From contig JBAQPU010000009.1 in NCBI GenBank assembly GCA_049306095.1, forward strand, positions 10,887 through 74,886: a stretch of 64,000 nt of DNA. Reading direction: 5' to 3'. This stretch comes from UBA2336 sp049306095. Lineage in GTDB: Bacteria; Bacteroidota; Bacteroidia; Cytophagales; Cyclobacteriaceae. The first letter of the stretch is position 1. Each line of letters opens with the position of its first letter. The notes beneath the pieces are model-generated. The model made no database searches and was not told the origin of the DNA. It worked only from the letters and a program-made list of their open reading frames with translations. Of the stretch, positions 26,724 through 35,964 are shown piece after piece. A program made the position numbers and the translations under genes.

Positions 26724-27884
26724 ATGAAGGTCGGTTTTTCCGTTGCCTGTGCACTCCTGGTCACACAGTTCAGCTTTGCGCAAACATCTCCTACCGGTGC
26801 CGATTACCCTTACAGGCCCATTACAACAGCAACCCCTTTTTTAACCATTAGCCCCGATGCCCGCCAGGCAGCGCTGGGCGATGCCGGTGTTGCTACCTCA
26901 CCCGATGCGAATGCGGCCTATTGGAACCCCGCTAAGTTTGTATTCATTGATAAGAAGTATGGAGGTGGTGTTTCCTGGACACCCTGGCTGGGGAAGATCA
27001 CAAACGACATGTGGATTTCTTACCTGAGCGCGTTTTACAAAATAAAACGTGAAGAACTGGTAGCCTTTGGCTTTAAATATTTTGACATGGGTGAGTTTTA
27101 TGCTCGCGGCCAGAATAATGAGAATGAAGGAACATTTCATCCGCGCGAATTCAGCCTGGACTTAACCTATTCAAGGCTGCTGACTGAAAATTTTAGTGTT
27201 GGATTAACAGGCCGCTATATTCATTCGACCTTGTTGGGCAGCTACAACGGCAGTTCCATTATCGATTCAAAACCCGGTAACAGTGTAGCTGTCGACCTGG
27301 GTGTTTTTTATAAAAAGGAGTTGAAAGGAGCAAAAACAAACTCGCTTGCCCTGGCGGCTGTCATCTCGAATATTGGCGCTAAAATTTCTTATTCCGATGA
27401 AGACAACAAACAGTTTCTGCCAACCAACTTACGCGTAGGAAGTGCCTACTCCATTGAAGTTGATCCATTCAACGCTTTTACCTTCACGCTTGATTTCAAC
27501 AAACTTCTCGTTCCTTCGCCTGATGAAAACAGGAATATCCCTGACAAGTCGCTGCTGGAAGGAATGTTCGGATCGTTCTCCGATGCACCCGATGGTTTTT
27601 CTGAAGAGATCAAAGAAATTATCATTAACACCGGCATTGAATACTGGTACAGGCAAACCTTTGCCGGCCGGATCGGATATTTTTCTGAGTCAAAAGAAAA
27701 GGGCAACCGGAAATATATGACACTGGGTGTTGGTTTTAGAAAAGAACGTTTTGGAATTGATGTTGCCTACCTGGTGCCTACCAACAAGAAGGAACATCCG
27801 CTGGCGGAAACGGTGAGGTTCTCGTTGTTGTTCCAGATTCCGAATGATACTGCCAAAGAAGAAACGGTTACCGATCCTGATTAA
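26724..27884 (+). CDS. porV: Type IX secretion system outer-membrane protein PorV
   Basis: 386 residues from ATG 26724 with signal peptide MKVGFSVACALLVTQFSFAQ. The mature N-terminus TPFLTISPDARQAALGDAGVATSPDANAAYWNPA is characteristic of PorV/LptO and related FadL-like barrels. The rest is alternating barrel strands. PorV is a 14-stranded barrel that collects cargo from the SprA translocon and delivers it to PorU. Its stop overlaps the next start (TAATG). Confidence 0.95.
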   Translation: MKVGFSVACALLVTQFSFAQTSPTGADYPYRPITTATPFLTISPDARQAALGDAGVATSPDANAAYWNPAKFVFIDKKYGGGVSWTPWLGKITNDMWISYLSAFYKIKREELVAFGFKYFDMGEFYARGQNNENEGTFHPREFSLDLTYSRLLTENFSVGLTGRYIHSTLLGSYNGSSIIDSKPGNSVAVDLGVFYKKELKGAKTNSLALAAVISNIGAKISYSDEDNKQFLPTNLRVGSAYSIEVDPFNAFTFTLDFNKLLVPSPDENRNIPDKSLLEGMFGSFSDAPDGFSEEIKEIIINTGIEYWYRQTFAGRIGYFSESKEKGNRKYMTLGVGFRKERFGIDVAYLVPTNKKEHPLAETVRFSLLFQIPNDTAKEETVTDPD

Positions 27885-29143
27885 TGCCTGACCGGAAATC
27901 ACCACCCCCTTTTCAAAAAAGCAATTCATTTCCGCTGATCAGCCCCCAAACCGTTTTGTTGTCAAACGGGTTAAGGATAACTCTTGTTCCGGGCGGTGAA
28001 CAGGAGGTAGTAAAAGTGGAGTTCATCTTTAAAGCCGGGAAGTGGCACGAATCGCGGGCGGGAATTTCCTATTTTACCGCTCACCTTCTTTCAAAGGGCA
28101 CTTCAACCAAAACAAGTTTTCAGATTTCAACCGAACTCGATCAGTACGGTATGCACCTGGAAGTTAGCCCGGGATATGATTTTACCAGTGTAGCCCTGTT
28201 GGGGTTAACCAAAAACATCGATCGCTTCGTTGCCTTGCTCCACGAACTGATTACACAACCCACCTTTCCGGAAACCGAAGTTGAACTGGCTAAGGGAATC
28301 TACATTCAGGGACTAAAAATCAATCTGGAAAAAACCAGCTATCTCGCATCACGAGAATTGCGCAAATCGCTTTTCGGGGAAACCCACCCGTATGGGCGTG
28401 ATGCCGGTGTGGCCGATATTGAAAAAATTCAGCGGGAACAACTTCAGCAATTTCACCGCGAATACTTTCAGGATTTTGAAATCATCCTCTCAGGAAAAAT
28501 TTCTGATTCATTGACAAAAACCTTGTCAGAAAGATTTGAGGAGTTTGGCGTTTTTAAGAAACCTCCGCACGCCATCGATCAGAAAGAAACAATTCAGCAA
28601 AACCTCTACCAGGAAAAAGAAAATACGGTTCAAACTTCTATCAGGCTTGGTAAGCGAAGCATTTCACGTACCCACCCCGACTACCCAGCGCTGTTGTTGC
28701 TGAATCATATCTTTGGAGGGTTCTTCGGGTCGCGTTTGATGAAAAACATCCGTGAAGAGAAGGGGCTTACGTACGGCATCTACTCTTCCTTTGCTGCACT
28801 CAAACACGACAGCTACTTGTCTATTGGTGCCGATGTAAACAAAGAAAATCGTGAACTCACGATTCAGGAGATTAAAAACGAACTGAAAAAACTGCAGACC
28901 GGATTGATTGGCCGGGAAGAATTGGAGACCGCCAAAAATCACTTCATCGGAAGCTTGCAGGCCGAAATCACAACCCCCTTTGCGCATGCCGACAAAATCA
29001 AAAACATGATGTTGTATTCATTGCCTGCGAACTACTATTCCTCACTCCTGTTAACAATCGACTCGCTCAGCGAAAAGAACCTTCAGGAAGCCGCTCAAAA
29101 ATATTTCAATGAAGAGAGCTTCTCTGTTGTGGCGGTCGGATAA
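27884..29143 (+). CDS. M16 family peptidase homologue lacking the HxxEH zinc motif
   Basis: 419 residues with two M16 domains. The N-terminal domain aligns well (VLLSNGLRITLVPGG, GISYFTAHLLSKGT), but where HxxEH is expected it has Y-F-T-A-H: the first His is Tyr and the catalytic Glu is Ala. The C-terminal domain keeps the substrate-binding features GGFFGSRLMKNIREEKGLTYGIYS. This is the pattern of non-catalytic subunits of heterodimeric M16 proteases. No catalytic M16 partner is in the window. Translation is coupled to porV by a TAATG overlap; no signal peptide is seen. Confidence 0.88.
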   Translation: MPDRKSPPPFQKSNSFPLISPQTVLLSNGLRITLVPGGEQEVVKVEFIFKAGKWHESRAGISYFTAHLLSKGTSTKTSFQISTELDQYGMHLEVSPGYDFTSVALLGLTKNIDRFVALLHELITQPTFPETEVELAKGIYIQGLKINLEKTSYLASRELRKSLFGETHPYGRDAGVADIEKIQREQLQQFHREYFQDFEIILSGKISDSLTKTLSERFEEFGVFKKPPHAIDQKETIQQNLYQEKENTVQTSIRLGKRSISRTHPDYPALLLLNHIFGGFFGSRLMKNIREEKGLTYGIYSSFAALKHDSYLSIGADVNKENRELTIQEIKNELKKLQTGLIGREELETAKNHFIGSLQAEITTPFAHADKIKNMMLYSLPANYYSSLLLTIDSLSEKNLQEAAQKYFNEESFSVVAVG

Positions 29144-29243
29144 TCGTCTTAAACTATGATTTATGTGATGCCTTTGATTGGAATGATTTTTTAATCAGGT
29201 CAAATCATCAAATCAGTTTAATATTGGTTTAAAATCAGATAAC

Positions 29244-30386
29244 CTAGACACGCAGCAACTCACGCGAAATCACCAACTTCTGAATTTCGGTTGTGCCTTC
29301 GTAAATCTGGGTGATCTTGGCATCGCGCATGAGGCGCTCGACATGGTATTCTTTTACATAGCCATAGCCACCGTGAATTTGAACGGCTTCGGTCGTAACG
29401 TCTTGTGCAATTTGTGAAGCAAACAGTTTCGCCTGTGCCGCAGCTTTTACAAAGTTTTGATTCTTGTCTTTCAGATACGCGGCATTCCAAACCAATAACC
29501 GGGCAGCATCAATTTTGGTAGCCATTTCGGCCAGCTTAAACTGAATGGCCTGGTGCTGCGAAAGTTCTTTACCAAATGCTTTTCGTTCTTTCGCATATTT
29601 CAATGCGAGTTCATACGCACCTGAAGCGATGCCCAGTGCCTGTGATGCGATACCGATTCGTCCGCCATTTAACGTGGTCATTGCAAATGTGAAACCAAAG
29701 CCCTCTTCGCCAATGCGGTTGGCTTTAGGAACCTTTACATCGGTAAACATCAGCGAATGCGTATCCGATCCACGGATGCCCATTTTGTCCTCCTTCTTTC
29801 CAACCACAAATCCGGGCATTCCTTTTTCAATAATCAGCGCGTTAATGCCTTTGTGTCTTTTCTCCACATCGGTTTGGGCAATCACAATGTAAACGCTGGC
29901 GCTGTTACCGTTCGTGATCCAGTTCTTCGTTCCGTTCAGTAAATAGTAATCTCCTTTGTCTTCTGCTGTCGTGCGCTGACTGGTAGCGTCTGAGCCCGCT
30001 TCCGGTTCAGATAAACAAAAGGCACCAATGATTTCACCGGTGGCCAATCGCTTTAAATATTTCTGCTTTTGTTCTTCCGTTCCAAATTTTTCCAATCCCC
30101 AGCATACCAGCGAATTGTTCACCGACATACACACCGATGCCGATGCATCTATCTTGGAGATTTCTTCCATTGCCAGCACATACGAGATGGAGTCCATTCC
30201 TCCTCCATTGTATTTCGGATCGACCATCATTCCCAAAAATCCGAGCTCACCCATCTTTCTGATTTGTTCCGTTGGAAATTTCTGGTGCGTGTCGCGCTCG
30301 ATTACCCCGGGCAGCAGTTCGTTCCGGGCAAAATCACGGGCGGCCTGCTGAACGGCCAGTTGTTCTTCCGTAAGCTGAAAATTCAT
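29244..30386 (-). CDS. Acyl-CoA dehydrogenase
   Basis: 380 residues, the standard length of short/medium-chain acyl-CoA dehydrogenases. FAD-binding features are GAFCLSEPEAGSDATSQRT and NGTKNWITNGNSASVYIV; the second signature is QIHGGYGYVKEYHVERLMRDAK. The catalytic base is the Glu in QIYEGTTEIQ, the position used by short- and medium-chain enzymes. It introduces the alpha-beta double bond into acyl-CoA in beta-oxidation or branched-chain degradation, passing electrons to ETF. No other beta-oxidation gene is adjacent. Confidence 0.94.
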   Translation of the reverse strand: MNFQLTEEQLAVQQAARDFARNELLPGVIERDTHQKFPTEQIRKMGELGFLGMMVDPKYNGGGMDSISYVLAMEEISKIDASASVCMSVNNSLVCWGLEKFGTEEQKQKYLKRLATGEIIGAFCLSEPEAGSDATSQRTTAEDKGDYYLLNGTKNWITNGNSASVYIVIAQTDVEKRHKGINALIIEKGMPGFVVGKKEDKMGIRGSDTHSLMFTDVKVPKANRIGEEGFGFTFAMTTLNGGRIGIASQALGIASGAYELALKYAKERKAFGKELSQHQAIQFKLAEMATKIDAARLLVWNAAYLKDKNQNFVKAAAQAKLFASQIAQDVTTEAVQIHGGYGYVKEYHVERLMRDAKITQIYEGTTEIQKLVISRELLRV

Positions 30387-30453
30387 GTTGTCTGTAGTTT
30401 AGATGATGGGGTCTTGACGGCCGAAAATTAGGAAACTTCAACCGGAGTTCAAT

Positions 30454-30484
30454 AAAAAAGTCCTGACGGGTACCCGTCAGGACT
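30454..30484 (-). terminator. Rho-independent terminator after the YugP-type peptidase
   Basis: A perfect 26-base palindrome (30459-30484, centred on GGTACC) is followed on the minus strand by six T residues (30459-30454). It lies 21 bases beyond the end of the peptidase gene. Confidence 0.9.
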
Positions 30485-30505
30485 TCAAATTCTTAAGAAG
30501 CTATT

Positions 30506-31207
30506 TTAATCGCGTCTTCCAAGGAAGATCATCACATAATACAACAGCATAGTAATGGCTCCGATGGCTGCCACCACGTAGGTCATGGCCGCCCACTTTA
30601 GGGCGTCTTTTGCCATGTCATGTTCCTGGGTAGTGACTACCCCGCGTTGTTCAATCCACGCCAGGGCACGTTTGCTCGCATCGAATTCTACCGGAAGCGT
30701 TACTAACGCAAACAATGCAAACACTCCATAACAAGCAATGATAATAAGCAGGGCTGTATCGTACGAGAATATTCCGCCCATCGCGTAAGCACCAAACATC
30801 ATGGCAATGAAAATGAAATTAATCACCTTGGCGCTCACATTTTGAATGGGCACCAACGCGGAACGCAACTCCAGCATGCTGTACGCTTTGGCATGTTGTA
30901 CGGCATGCCCGCACTCATGTGCCGCCACTGCAGTGGCTGCTGCATTTCGGCCATTGTACACATCGGCACTGAGGTTAACGGTTTTGTTAACCGGGTTGTA
31001 ATGATCTGATAACTGGCCCTCCACTGAAATCACTTTTACATCATTGATGCCGCTATCCGCCAACATGAGGCGCGCCACATCGGCACCGGTCAGATTTTGT
31101 TTCAATTGTATCTGAGCGTATTGATGAAATTTGCTTTTCAGGCGCGAGCTCACCATCCAGCCCACCAGCATGAAAAAGCCTGTAATAATTAATGCTCCAA
31201 TACCCAT
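30506..31207 (-). CDS. YugP-type zinc metallopeptidase (membrane-bound)
   Basis: 233 residues. An N-terminal helix (residues 4-20) anchors it; residues 97-101 are HECGH, the zinc and catalytic site, followed by AVQHAKAYSMLELRSALVPIQN, typical of the neutral zinc metallopeptidase 2 family (YugP). Three hydrophobic helices follow. Substrates are unknown; the fold suggests membrane protein quality control. It is the last minus-strand gene before a strong terminator and probably has its own promoter in the 119-base gap upstream. Confidence 0.92.
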   Translation of the reverse strand: MGIGALIITGFFMLVGWMVSSRLKSKFHQYAQIQLKQNLTGADVARLMLADSGINDVKVISVEGQLSDHYNPVNKTVNLSADVYNGRNAAATAVAAHECGHAVQHAKAYSMLELRSALVPIQNVSAKVINFIFIAMMFGAYAMGGIFSYDTALLIIIACYGVFALFALVTLPVEFDASKRALAWIEQRGVVTTQEHDMAKDALKWAAMTYVVAAIGAITMLLYYVMIFLGRRD

Positions 31208-31239
31208 AGTCTTTTAAATTTTTAAGATTAAAACCAGAT

Positions 31240-31269
31240 CAAAGATGCAAGCTTTGCACCAAAAACAAA
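31240..31269 (-). promoter_or_regulatory. Candidate promoter for the YugP-type peptidase, TTTG-N18-CATCTTTG
   Basis: On the minus strand TTTG (31269-31266) and CATCTTTG (31247-31240) are separated by 18 bases, one mismatch from the consensus. Confidence 0.45.
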
Positions 31270-31326
31270 AGTCTGCCAAAACGGCAACCTTGCTCATTTA
31301 ATGAACGAAAAAATAGCAAACAAAGG

Positions 31327-32340
31327 CTAAGAAACGTCCTTTTTCTTTCTGACCAGATACGATGTTAGCAAAAGCGAAGCCGCCCCGCACACCATCATAT
31401 TAAATGTTTGCCATCCATGAAATACAAACGTAAACGCAGTGGCATCGGAGTGGGGAATATGATACAGAAAAACCAATCCTGCGGGCACCAGCGCATGATA
31501 CGATCCTGCTCCTCCCGGCAACGGTGCAGCCATGGCAATTGAACCAATGGCAAAAAGAGAAAGAACGGCACTCATGCCCAGGTGACTGGTTTCATCAAAT
31601 GCGAGAATCACACAATAGCTCATCAGGAAGTAAAGCATCCAGATTGCCAGGGAGTAAAAAATATACAGCCCTTTATTCTCGAGTTTAAATACAGCTGCAA
31701 ACCCCTGCTTAAATCCGGCAATGGTTTTGTTAAGGAAAGCTTTCAATTTTTCGTTTTTCCTGGCTAGCCAGAAAAAAAATAACACCGCGCAAATTCCTGC
31801 CAGTGCCACCAGCAATAAAGCCGTGAACTTGCCCGGCAACACCGCGGTTTGAATCGGCAGGGTATCAATGAATGCAAATAATTTTTTAGACTCAGCGGTG
31901 AACGCAAGGACGAGCAAAACCACCAGGCACAACAAGTCGGTAAGGCGTTCAACCACCACGGTTCCAAAAGAAACCTCTACCGGACTTTTATCCAGTTTGT
32001 ACAGGTTGTAACAGCGCGACACTTCACCTCCACGGGGGATCACTAGATTGACGAGATACCCAACCATCAGCGACAGCAAACTCGATTTTAGTGTAATGAT
32101 GTGCCCCGTTGGCTTCATCAGCATTTTCCAGCGTTGAGCACGAATAACATGACTGAGTAATAAAATTCCGGCCATCATCATCAGCCAGCCTTTGTGCGCT
32201 GCCTGCCAGGTATGAAAAATGTAATCCCATTTATTCTCTCCTTCTTTTACATGAATACTTTGTAATGAAAACCACAACAGGAAGATGGTAACACCCAGTA
32301 TAACGACATATTGAAAAACAGCCTTGAACTTGGAGGTCAC
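31327..32340 (-). CDS. Lysylphosphatidylglycerol synthase-TM (flippase-like) membrane protein
   Basis: 337 residues starting at GTG 32340, with about eight hydrophobic helices. Family features are IRAQRWKMLMKPTG, GYLVNLVIPRGGEVSRCYNLYKLDKSPVEVSFGTVVVERLTDLL and APLPGGAGSYHALVPAGLVF. This is the UPF0104/LPG_synthase_TM domain without a synthase domain. Such proteins are predicted lipid flippases or lipid-linked transporters. It starts 2 bases after panD, an arrangement I recall as common in Bacteroidota, and the reason for linking it to pantothenate genes is unknown. Confidence 0.9.
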   Translation of the reverse strand: MTSKFKAVFQYVVILGVTIFLLWFSLQSIHVKEGENKWDYIFHTWQAAHKGWLMMMAGILLLSHVIRAQRWKMLMKPTGHIITLKSSLLSLMVGYLVNLVIPRGGEVSRCYNLYKLDKSPVEVSFGTVVVERLTDLLCLVVLLVLAFTAESKKLFAFIDTLPIQTAVLPGKFTALLLVALAGICAVLFFFWLARKNEKLKAFLNKTIAGFKQGFAAVFKLENKGLYIFYSLAIWMLYFLMSYCVILAFDETSHLGMSAVLSLFAIGSIAMAAPLPGGAGSYHALVPAGLVFLYHIPHSDATAFTFVFHGWQTFNMMVCGAASLLLTSYLVRKKKDVS

Positions 32341-32342
32341 AA

Positions 32343-32690
32343 TCAGATCAGTTTGTTATCCGGTGAAGGAAAAATAACGGACGGTTTGAACATTTTAGCT
32401 TCTTCAAAATCCATGGAAGCATACGAAAAAATAACCACAATATCGCCAACCTGTGCTTTGCGGGCTGCTGGCCCGTTTAAGGTGATGGTTCCCGAACCCC
32501 GTTCGCCTTTAATAATGTACGTTTCCAGCCGCTCACCGTTGTTGACATTGACTACGGTTACCTTCTCGCCTTCAATCATGTTGGCGGCATCCAGCAAATC
32601 TTCATCAATGGAAATGCTGCCGACATAGTGGAGCTCGGCCTGGGTAATTTTAACGCGATGAATCTTGGATTTTAATACTTCAATCAGCAT
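32343..32690 (-). CDS. panD: Aspartate 1-decarboxylase
   Basis: 115 residues from ATG 32690. The processing site Gly24-Ser25 (YVGSISID) is present; self-cleavage there makes the pyruvoyl cofactor. RVKITQAELHY, the N-terminal strand, and NGPAARKAQVGDIVVIFSYA are family signatures. It makes beta-alanine for pantothenate. An in-frame upstream start would add 25 residues, overlap panC and move the cleavage site away from its standard position, so it is rejected. It lies 49 bases after panC. Confidence 0.96.
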   Translation of the reverse strand: MLIEVLKSKIHRVKITQAELHYVGSISIDEDLLDAANMIEGEKVTVVNVNNGERLETYIIKGERGSGTITLNGPAARKAQVGDIVVIFSYASMDFEEAKMFKPSVIFPSPDNKLI

Positions 32691-32739
32691 AGTCAGGGTA
32701 AATCGGCCGCAAAGATAAACCTCCCGGTTGATATCGGGA

Positions 32740-33588
32740 CTATGGGTACAAAAACATATTATCAATCAATCTTACTTCGCCCACAAAGGCTGCGATGCAT
32801 AAAATGGGCCTGTCAGACTCTTCAACGTGATTCAATAATTTTAAGTTTACACTGTCGGCAACTTCAAAATATTCGAGTTTAATCTCCTCATCATTTTCAA
32901 GCAACTGCTGAACCTGTTTCTTAACTTCATCGACACGCATCGAGTGTGTTAGCCAATGCCTGGCTTCGTGTAACGTCCGATACAAAACTGTTGCCTTTTT
33001 TCGCTGTGCCGGATTCAGCCGGGCATTGCGCGATGACATCGCCAGTCCATCAGACTCCCGCAGGGTTGGAATGCTTTTCAGCTTCAAATTAAACTTCAGC
33101 TCATTCACCAGGTGCTGAATAATGGTGAGTTGTTGCCAATCTTTTTGTCCGAAGTAGGCCGTATCCGGGTCAACGATGTGGAAGAGTTTGGAAACAACCA
33201 ATGCTACACCGCTGAAATGCCCGGGCCGAAATTTCCCTTCCATTCCTTTGTCCAGATCACCAAAATCAAACCGAATCTTACTGTCTGATTCATACATGGT
33301 TTTCGTTTCCGGAAAAAAGAGTACGTCACATCCTGCTTTGTCCAGCAGAGCCTGATCGGCATCGAGCGTGCGCGGATATTTCTTTAGATCATCCGGGTTA
33401 TTGAATTGGGCCGGGTTCACAAAAATAGAGCACACCGTTAGTGCATGATCGCGTTGGGCGGCCTCAATCAGGGAAAGATGGCCCGGATGAAGAGCCCCCA
33501 TTGTAGGTACAAAACCAACCGTTTGACCTGAACGTCTTTTTTCAACCAAAAATGCCCTTAGTGGATCGATTTCCCTGAAAATCTGCAT
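32740..33588 (-). CDS. panC: Pantothenate synthetase
   Basis: 282 residues with FVPTMGALHPGHLSLIEAA (HIGH-like H34 and H37), SIFVNPAQFNNPDDL and AYFGQKDWQQL, and the downstream AMSSRNARL motif of the KMSKS-like loop. It joins pantoate and beta-alanine with ATP. panD downstream supplies beta-alanine, so two consecutive steps of coenzyme A precursor synthesis are co-directional. It is divergent from the GT5-like gene. Confidence 0.97.
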   Translation of the reverse strand: MQIFREIDPLRAFLVEKRRSGQTVGFVPTMGALHPGHLSLIEAAQRDHALTVCSIFVNPAQFNNPDDLKKYPRTLDADQALLDKAGCDVLFFPETKTMYESDSKIRFDFGDLDKGMEGKFRPGHFSGVALVVSKLFHIVDPDTAYFGQKDWQQLTIIQHLVNELKFNLKLKSIPTLRESDGLAMSSRNARLNPAQRKKATVLYRTLHEARHWLTHSMRVDEVKKQVQQLLENDEEIKLEYFEVADSVNLKLLNHVEESDRPILCIAAFVGEVRLIDNMFLYP

Positions 33589-33639
33589 GTTGTGAAGACC
33601 TAAAAAGGCTGGTAAAGGTAGGTTAATTGTGGAAAGATG

Positions 33640-33670
33640 TTGAATAAGGGGGCTAAATTTTGTACTTTTG
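33640..33670 (+). promoter_or_regulatory. Candidate promoter, TTG-N20-TACTTTTG, for the GT5-like/DUF4270/glmS genes
   Basis: TTG at 33640-33642 (context GTTG) and an exact TACTTTTG at 33663-33670. ATG 33709 follows 38 bases downstream. Confidence 0.5.
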
Positions 33671-33708
33671 TGCCTCGTTTCCCGTTCAAGATTTTAATCC
33701 AGGAATTT

Positions 33709-34512
33709 ATGTCTAAACTCAGAATTCTTTACGTAGCAAGTGAGATAAACCCATTCCTCCAAACCTCTGAAGTAGCCGATTTCGTTCGCAAGCTTCCGCA
33801 GGCCATGCAGGAAAAGGGTATGGAGATCAGGATTCTGGTTCCCCGTTTTGGAATTATTAACGAGCGCAAAAACAGGCTTCACGAAGTCGTGCGCCTTTCC
33901 GGAATTAACATTGCCGTTGGCGATGAGGAAAAACCGTTGACTATAAAGGTGGCTTCTATTCCGAACGCCAAGTTGCAGGTTTACTTTATCGACAATGAAG
34001 ATTATTTCCATCGTAAGTCGGTTTTCACCGATAAGGAAAATCGTTTTTATGCCGATAACGATGAGCGCGCGATCTTCTTCTGTAAAGGTGCTATTGAAAC
34101 AGTCCGCAAACTGGGCTGGGCGCCTGATGTGGTTCATTGCAACGACTGGATTACCAGCTTCATACCGTTGTACTTGAAAACCACCTACAAGAACGACCCG
34201 TTATTCAAGCAAACAAAAACAGTTTTCACCATTTATAACAACAGCTTTAACTTCAAGTTTAAAGAAGACATCATGAGCAAGGTGAAAATGATTGACATTG
34301 AAGATAAAATGCTGGGCAATTTAAAAACGGCCGATTACGAAGGCTTTATTAAAATGGGCATTGAGTTCTCAGATGCTGTTATTACCGCAGGTGAAAACAA
34401 AAAGCTTGAAGGCCTCTTCAAGAAGATGAAGGAGAAGAAAGTTGAAACCATCGATAAAGACGAAAATTACACCGAATCATACTATAACTTATATAATGAA
34501 CTTGTGGGTTAA
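33709..34512 (+). CDS. Glycogen/starch synthase-like protein, GT5 N-terminal domain only
   Basis: 267 residues from ATG 33709. It covers the first Rossmann half of glycogen synthase: RILYVASEINPFLQTSEVADFVRKL (the ADP-glucose loop is normally KxGGLxD; here it reads QTSEVAD), VHCNDWITSFIPLYL and VFTIYNNSFN. The C-terminal half with the nucleotide-sugar site is absent. It is unlikely to make glucan on its own. Forms of this length occur across Bacteroidota in the same place, between panC and DUF4270, so it is not a recent truncation. It overlaps the next gene by 17 bases. Confidence 0.85.
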   Translation: MSKLRILYVASEINPFLQTSEVADFVRKLPQAMQEKGMEIRILVPRFGIINERKNRLHEVVRLSGINIAVGDEEKPLTIKVASIPNAKLQVYFIDNEDYFHRKSVFTDKENRFYADNDERAIFFCKGAIETVRKLGWAPDVVHCNDWITSFIPLYLKTTYKNDPLFKQTKTVFTIYNNSFNFKFKEDIMSKVKMIDIEDKMLGNLKTADYEGFIKMGIEFSDAVITAGENKKLEGLFKKMKEKKVETIDKDENYTESYYNLYNELVG

Positions 34513-35959
34513 GCGAACCGGGCAGTTTTTCATAGCTGCCCTGTTCTTGATGTCTTGTGAAGACGATTCATTTCTCTTAGGATTCAAAAATCAAAACAAA
34601 AAATTCAACGTACGATACCAGGAATTCACCCTTCCAAGTTCGGTGATATTGATTGACTCACTCACGACAGACAATTACCTGTTTGGCGATACCTATCGAT
34701 TATTGGTAGGGCAATACATGGATCCCGCTTTTGGAACTGTTCGTTCTGAAGCCTATACTCAGTTGCAGCCATTGGTTTTTAATGCGCTTGAAGCCGGTTC
34801 CATTTATGATTCCATTACCCTTCAGTTGCGCCTCGACTTTTATTCGTATGGTCGGGAGGGTGTAGCCCAGGAACGCATTACCGTTCATGAAATACTGGAA
34901 GACTCGCTCAGCGCTTACAAGCGGTACTATTATAACTCTACCCTTGGTTATGACGCGTTTTCTCTTGGCGAAGCAAGTTTGGATGTTAACTATGACAGCC
35001 TTAAAAAGAATTTGAGTGCCGGCACCAGTGCCGATACGCTTTTGTTCAAACTTAAACTGGACGACTCATTTGGAACCAAACTCTTTAACCTGGCACTCAA
35101 CAATCCTGACTCCGCTTTTACAAAAAATAAAAAGTTCAAATACGAGATCAAAGGTTTGGTTTTTGTGCCAAGTTCTAACTCAATGATCCTGGGTATCAAC
35201 CCCAACACCGGGCTGAGTAAGCTAACCTTGCATTACCACACACCAACCGATACATTAACCCGCGTTTTTCAAATTAATCCCGGAAGCGCGCTCAGTTTTA
35301 ATAATATCTCTACGGCCAGGTCGGGTGATCTTGGAGGCATGAGTGAAAAATATGTGGGGTACGCACCTCCCAGCGGGTATCGCTACTTACAAAACGGATC
35401 TCCTGTAATTACAAAACTTGACATTAGTGAGTTTAATGATTTCGTTTCAGGTGCTGAGGATGGTGTGAATGACTCCATCACCAATATGGTAATTAACTCC
35501 GCTGAAATTTCAATGGAAGTTGAAACACCTCCCATTGGAATGCCCCCTGTGAATGCCCTTGTCTTCCGGATTATGAAGATCATGGATTCAAAAGATCTTT
35601 TTATGAACAGAACCTCAGATGAAGACAGCACTGCGATGCGTGAATTTTATGTATTTGGTAATGGGTACTACTATTATCCTACAAATGACGGGCTCTCCAG
35701 CACACCCCAAACCATCACGTTAAAGTATAACTCAACAAAGAAGAAGTATACAGGTCATATGGCCCTCTTCATGCAAAGTCTGTTTGACAAAAAGGAAGAA
35801 GATCGGAAAGCTGGTGTTCCTACCACTCATCAGATCCAGTACCTGGGTCTTGTTCCCGTTGACCCTGCTGTTGGCAAAACGGTTGAACGCTCAGTAATTA
35901 AGGGAAACAGCATTAAATTAAAAGTAGAGTATACAAGACCCATTGTGCCTAATCAATAG
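34496..35959 (+). CDS. DUF4270 lipoprotein
   Basis: 487 residues from ATG 34496, inside the end of the previous gene. The lipoprotein signal ends at FLMSC (Cys lipidated), followed by EDDSFLLG. The body has the DUF4270 pattern: LIDSLTTDNYLFGDTYRLLVGQYMDPAFGTVRSEAYTQLQ, then repeated beta-strand blocks and LTLHYHT. The family is Bacteroidota-specific, exported and uncharacterised. Coupling to the GT5-like protein and, 5 bases later, glmS is conserved as I recall, and suggests an envelope-sugar role, though this is inference. Confidence 0.88.
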   Translation: MNLWVKRTGQFFIAALFLMSCEDDSFLLGFKNQNKKFNVRYQEFTLPSSVILIDSLTTDNYLFGDTYRLLVGQYMDPAFGTVRSEAYTQLQPLVFNALEAGSIYDSITLQLRLDFYSYGREGVAQERITVHEILEDSLSAYKRYYYNSTLGYDAFSLGEASLDVNYDSLKKNLSAGTSADTLLFKLKLDDSFGTKLFNLALNNPDSAFTKNKKFKYEIKGLVFVPSSNSMILGINPNTGLSKLTLHYHTPTDTLTRVFQINPGSALSFNNISTARSGDLGGMSEKYVGYAPPSGYRYLQNGSPVITKLDISEFNDFVSGAEDGVNDSITNMVINSAEISMEVETPPIGMPPVNALVFRIMKIMDSKDLFMNRTSDEDSTAMREFYVFGNGYYYYPTNDGLSSTPQTITLKYNSTKKKYTGHMALFMQSLFDKKEEDRKAGVPTTHQIQYLGLVPVDPAVGKTVERSVIKGNSIKLKVEYTRPIVPNQ

Positions 35960-35964
35960 ATAGT

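Noticed and set aside
29144..29243. Terminator between the M16 and acyl-CoA dehydrogenase genes
   Set aside because: The sequence is AT-rich with no stem of useful length.
32690..32765. Longer panD start overlapping panC
   Set aside because: It would move the Gly-Ser cleavage site away from residues 24-25 and add 25 residues not seen in the family.
33709..34512. Frameshifted or truncated full-length glycogen synthase
   Set aside because: No C-terminal GT-B half is found in any frame downstream; the DUF4270 gene starts within the last 17 bases.
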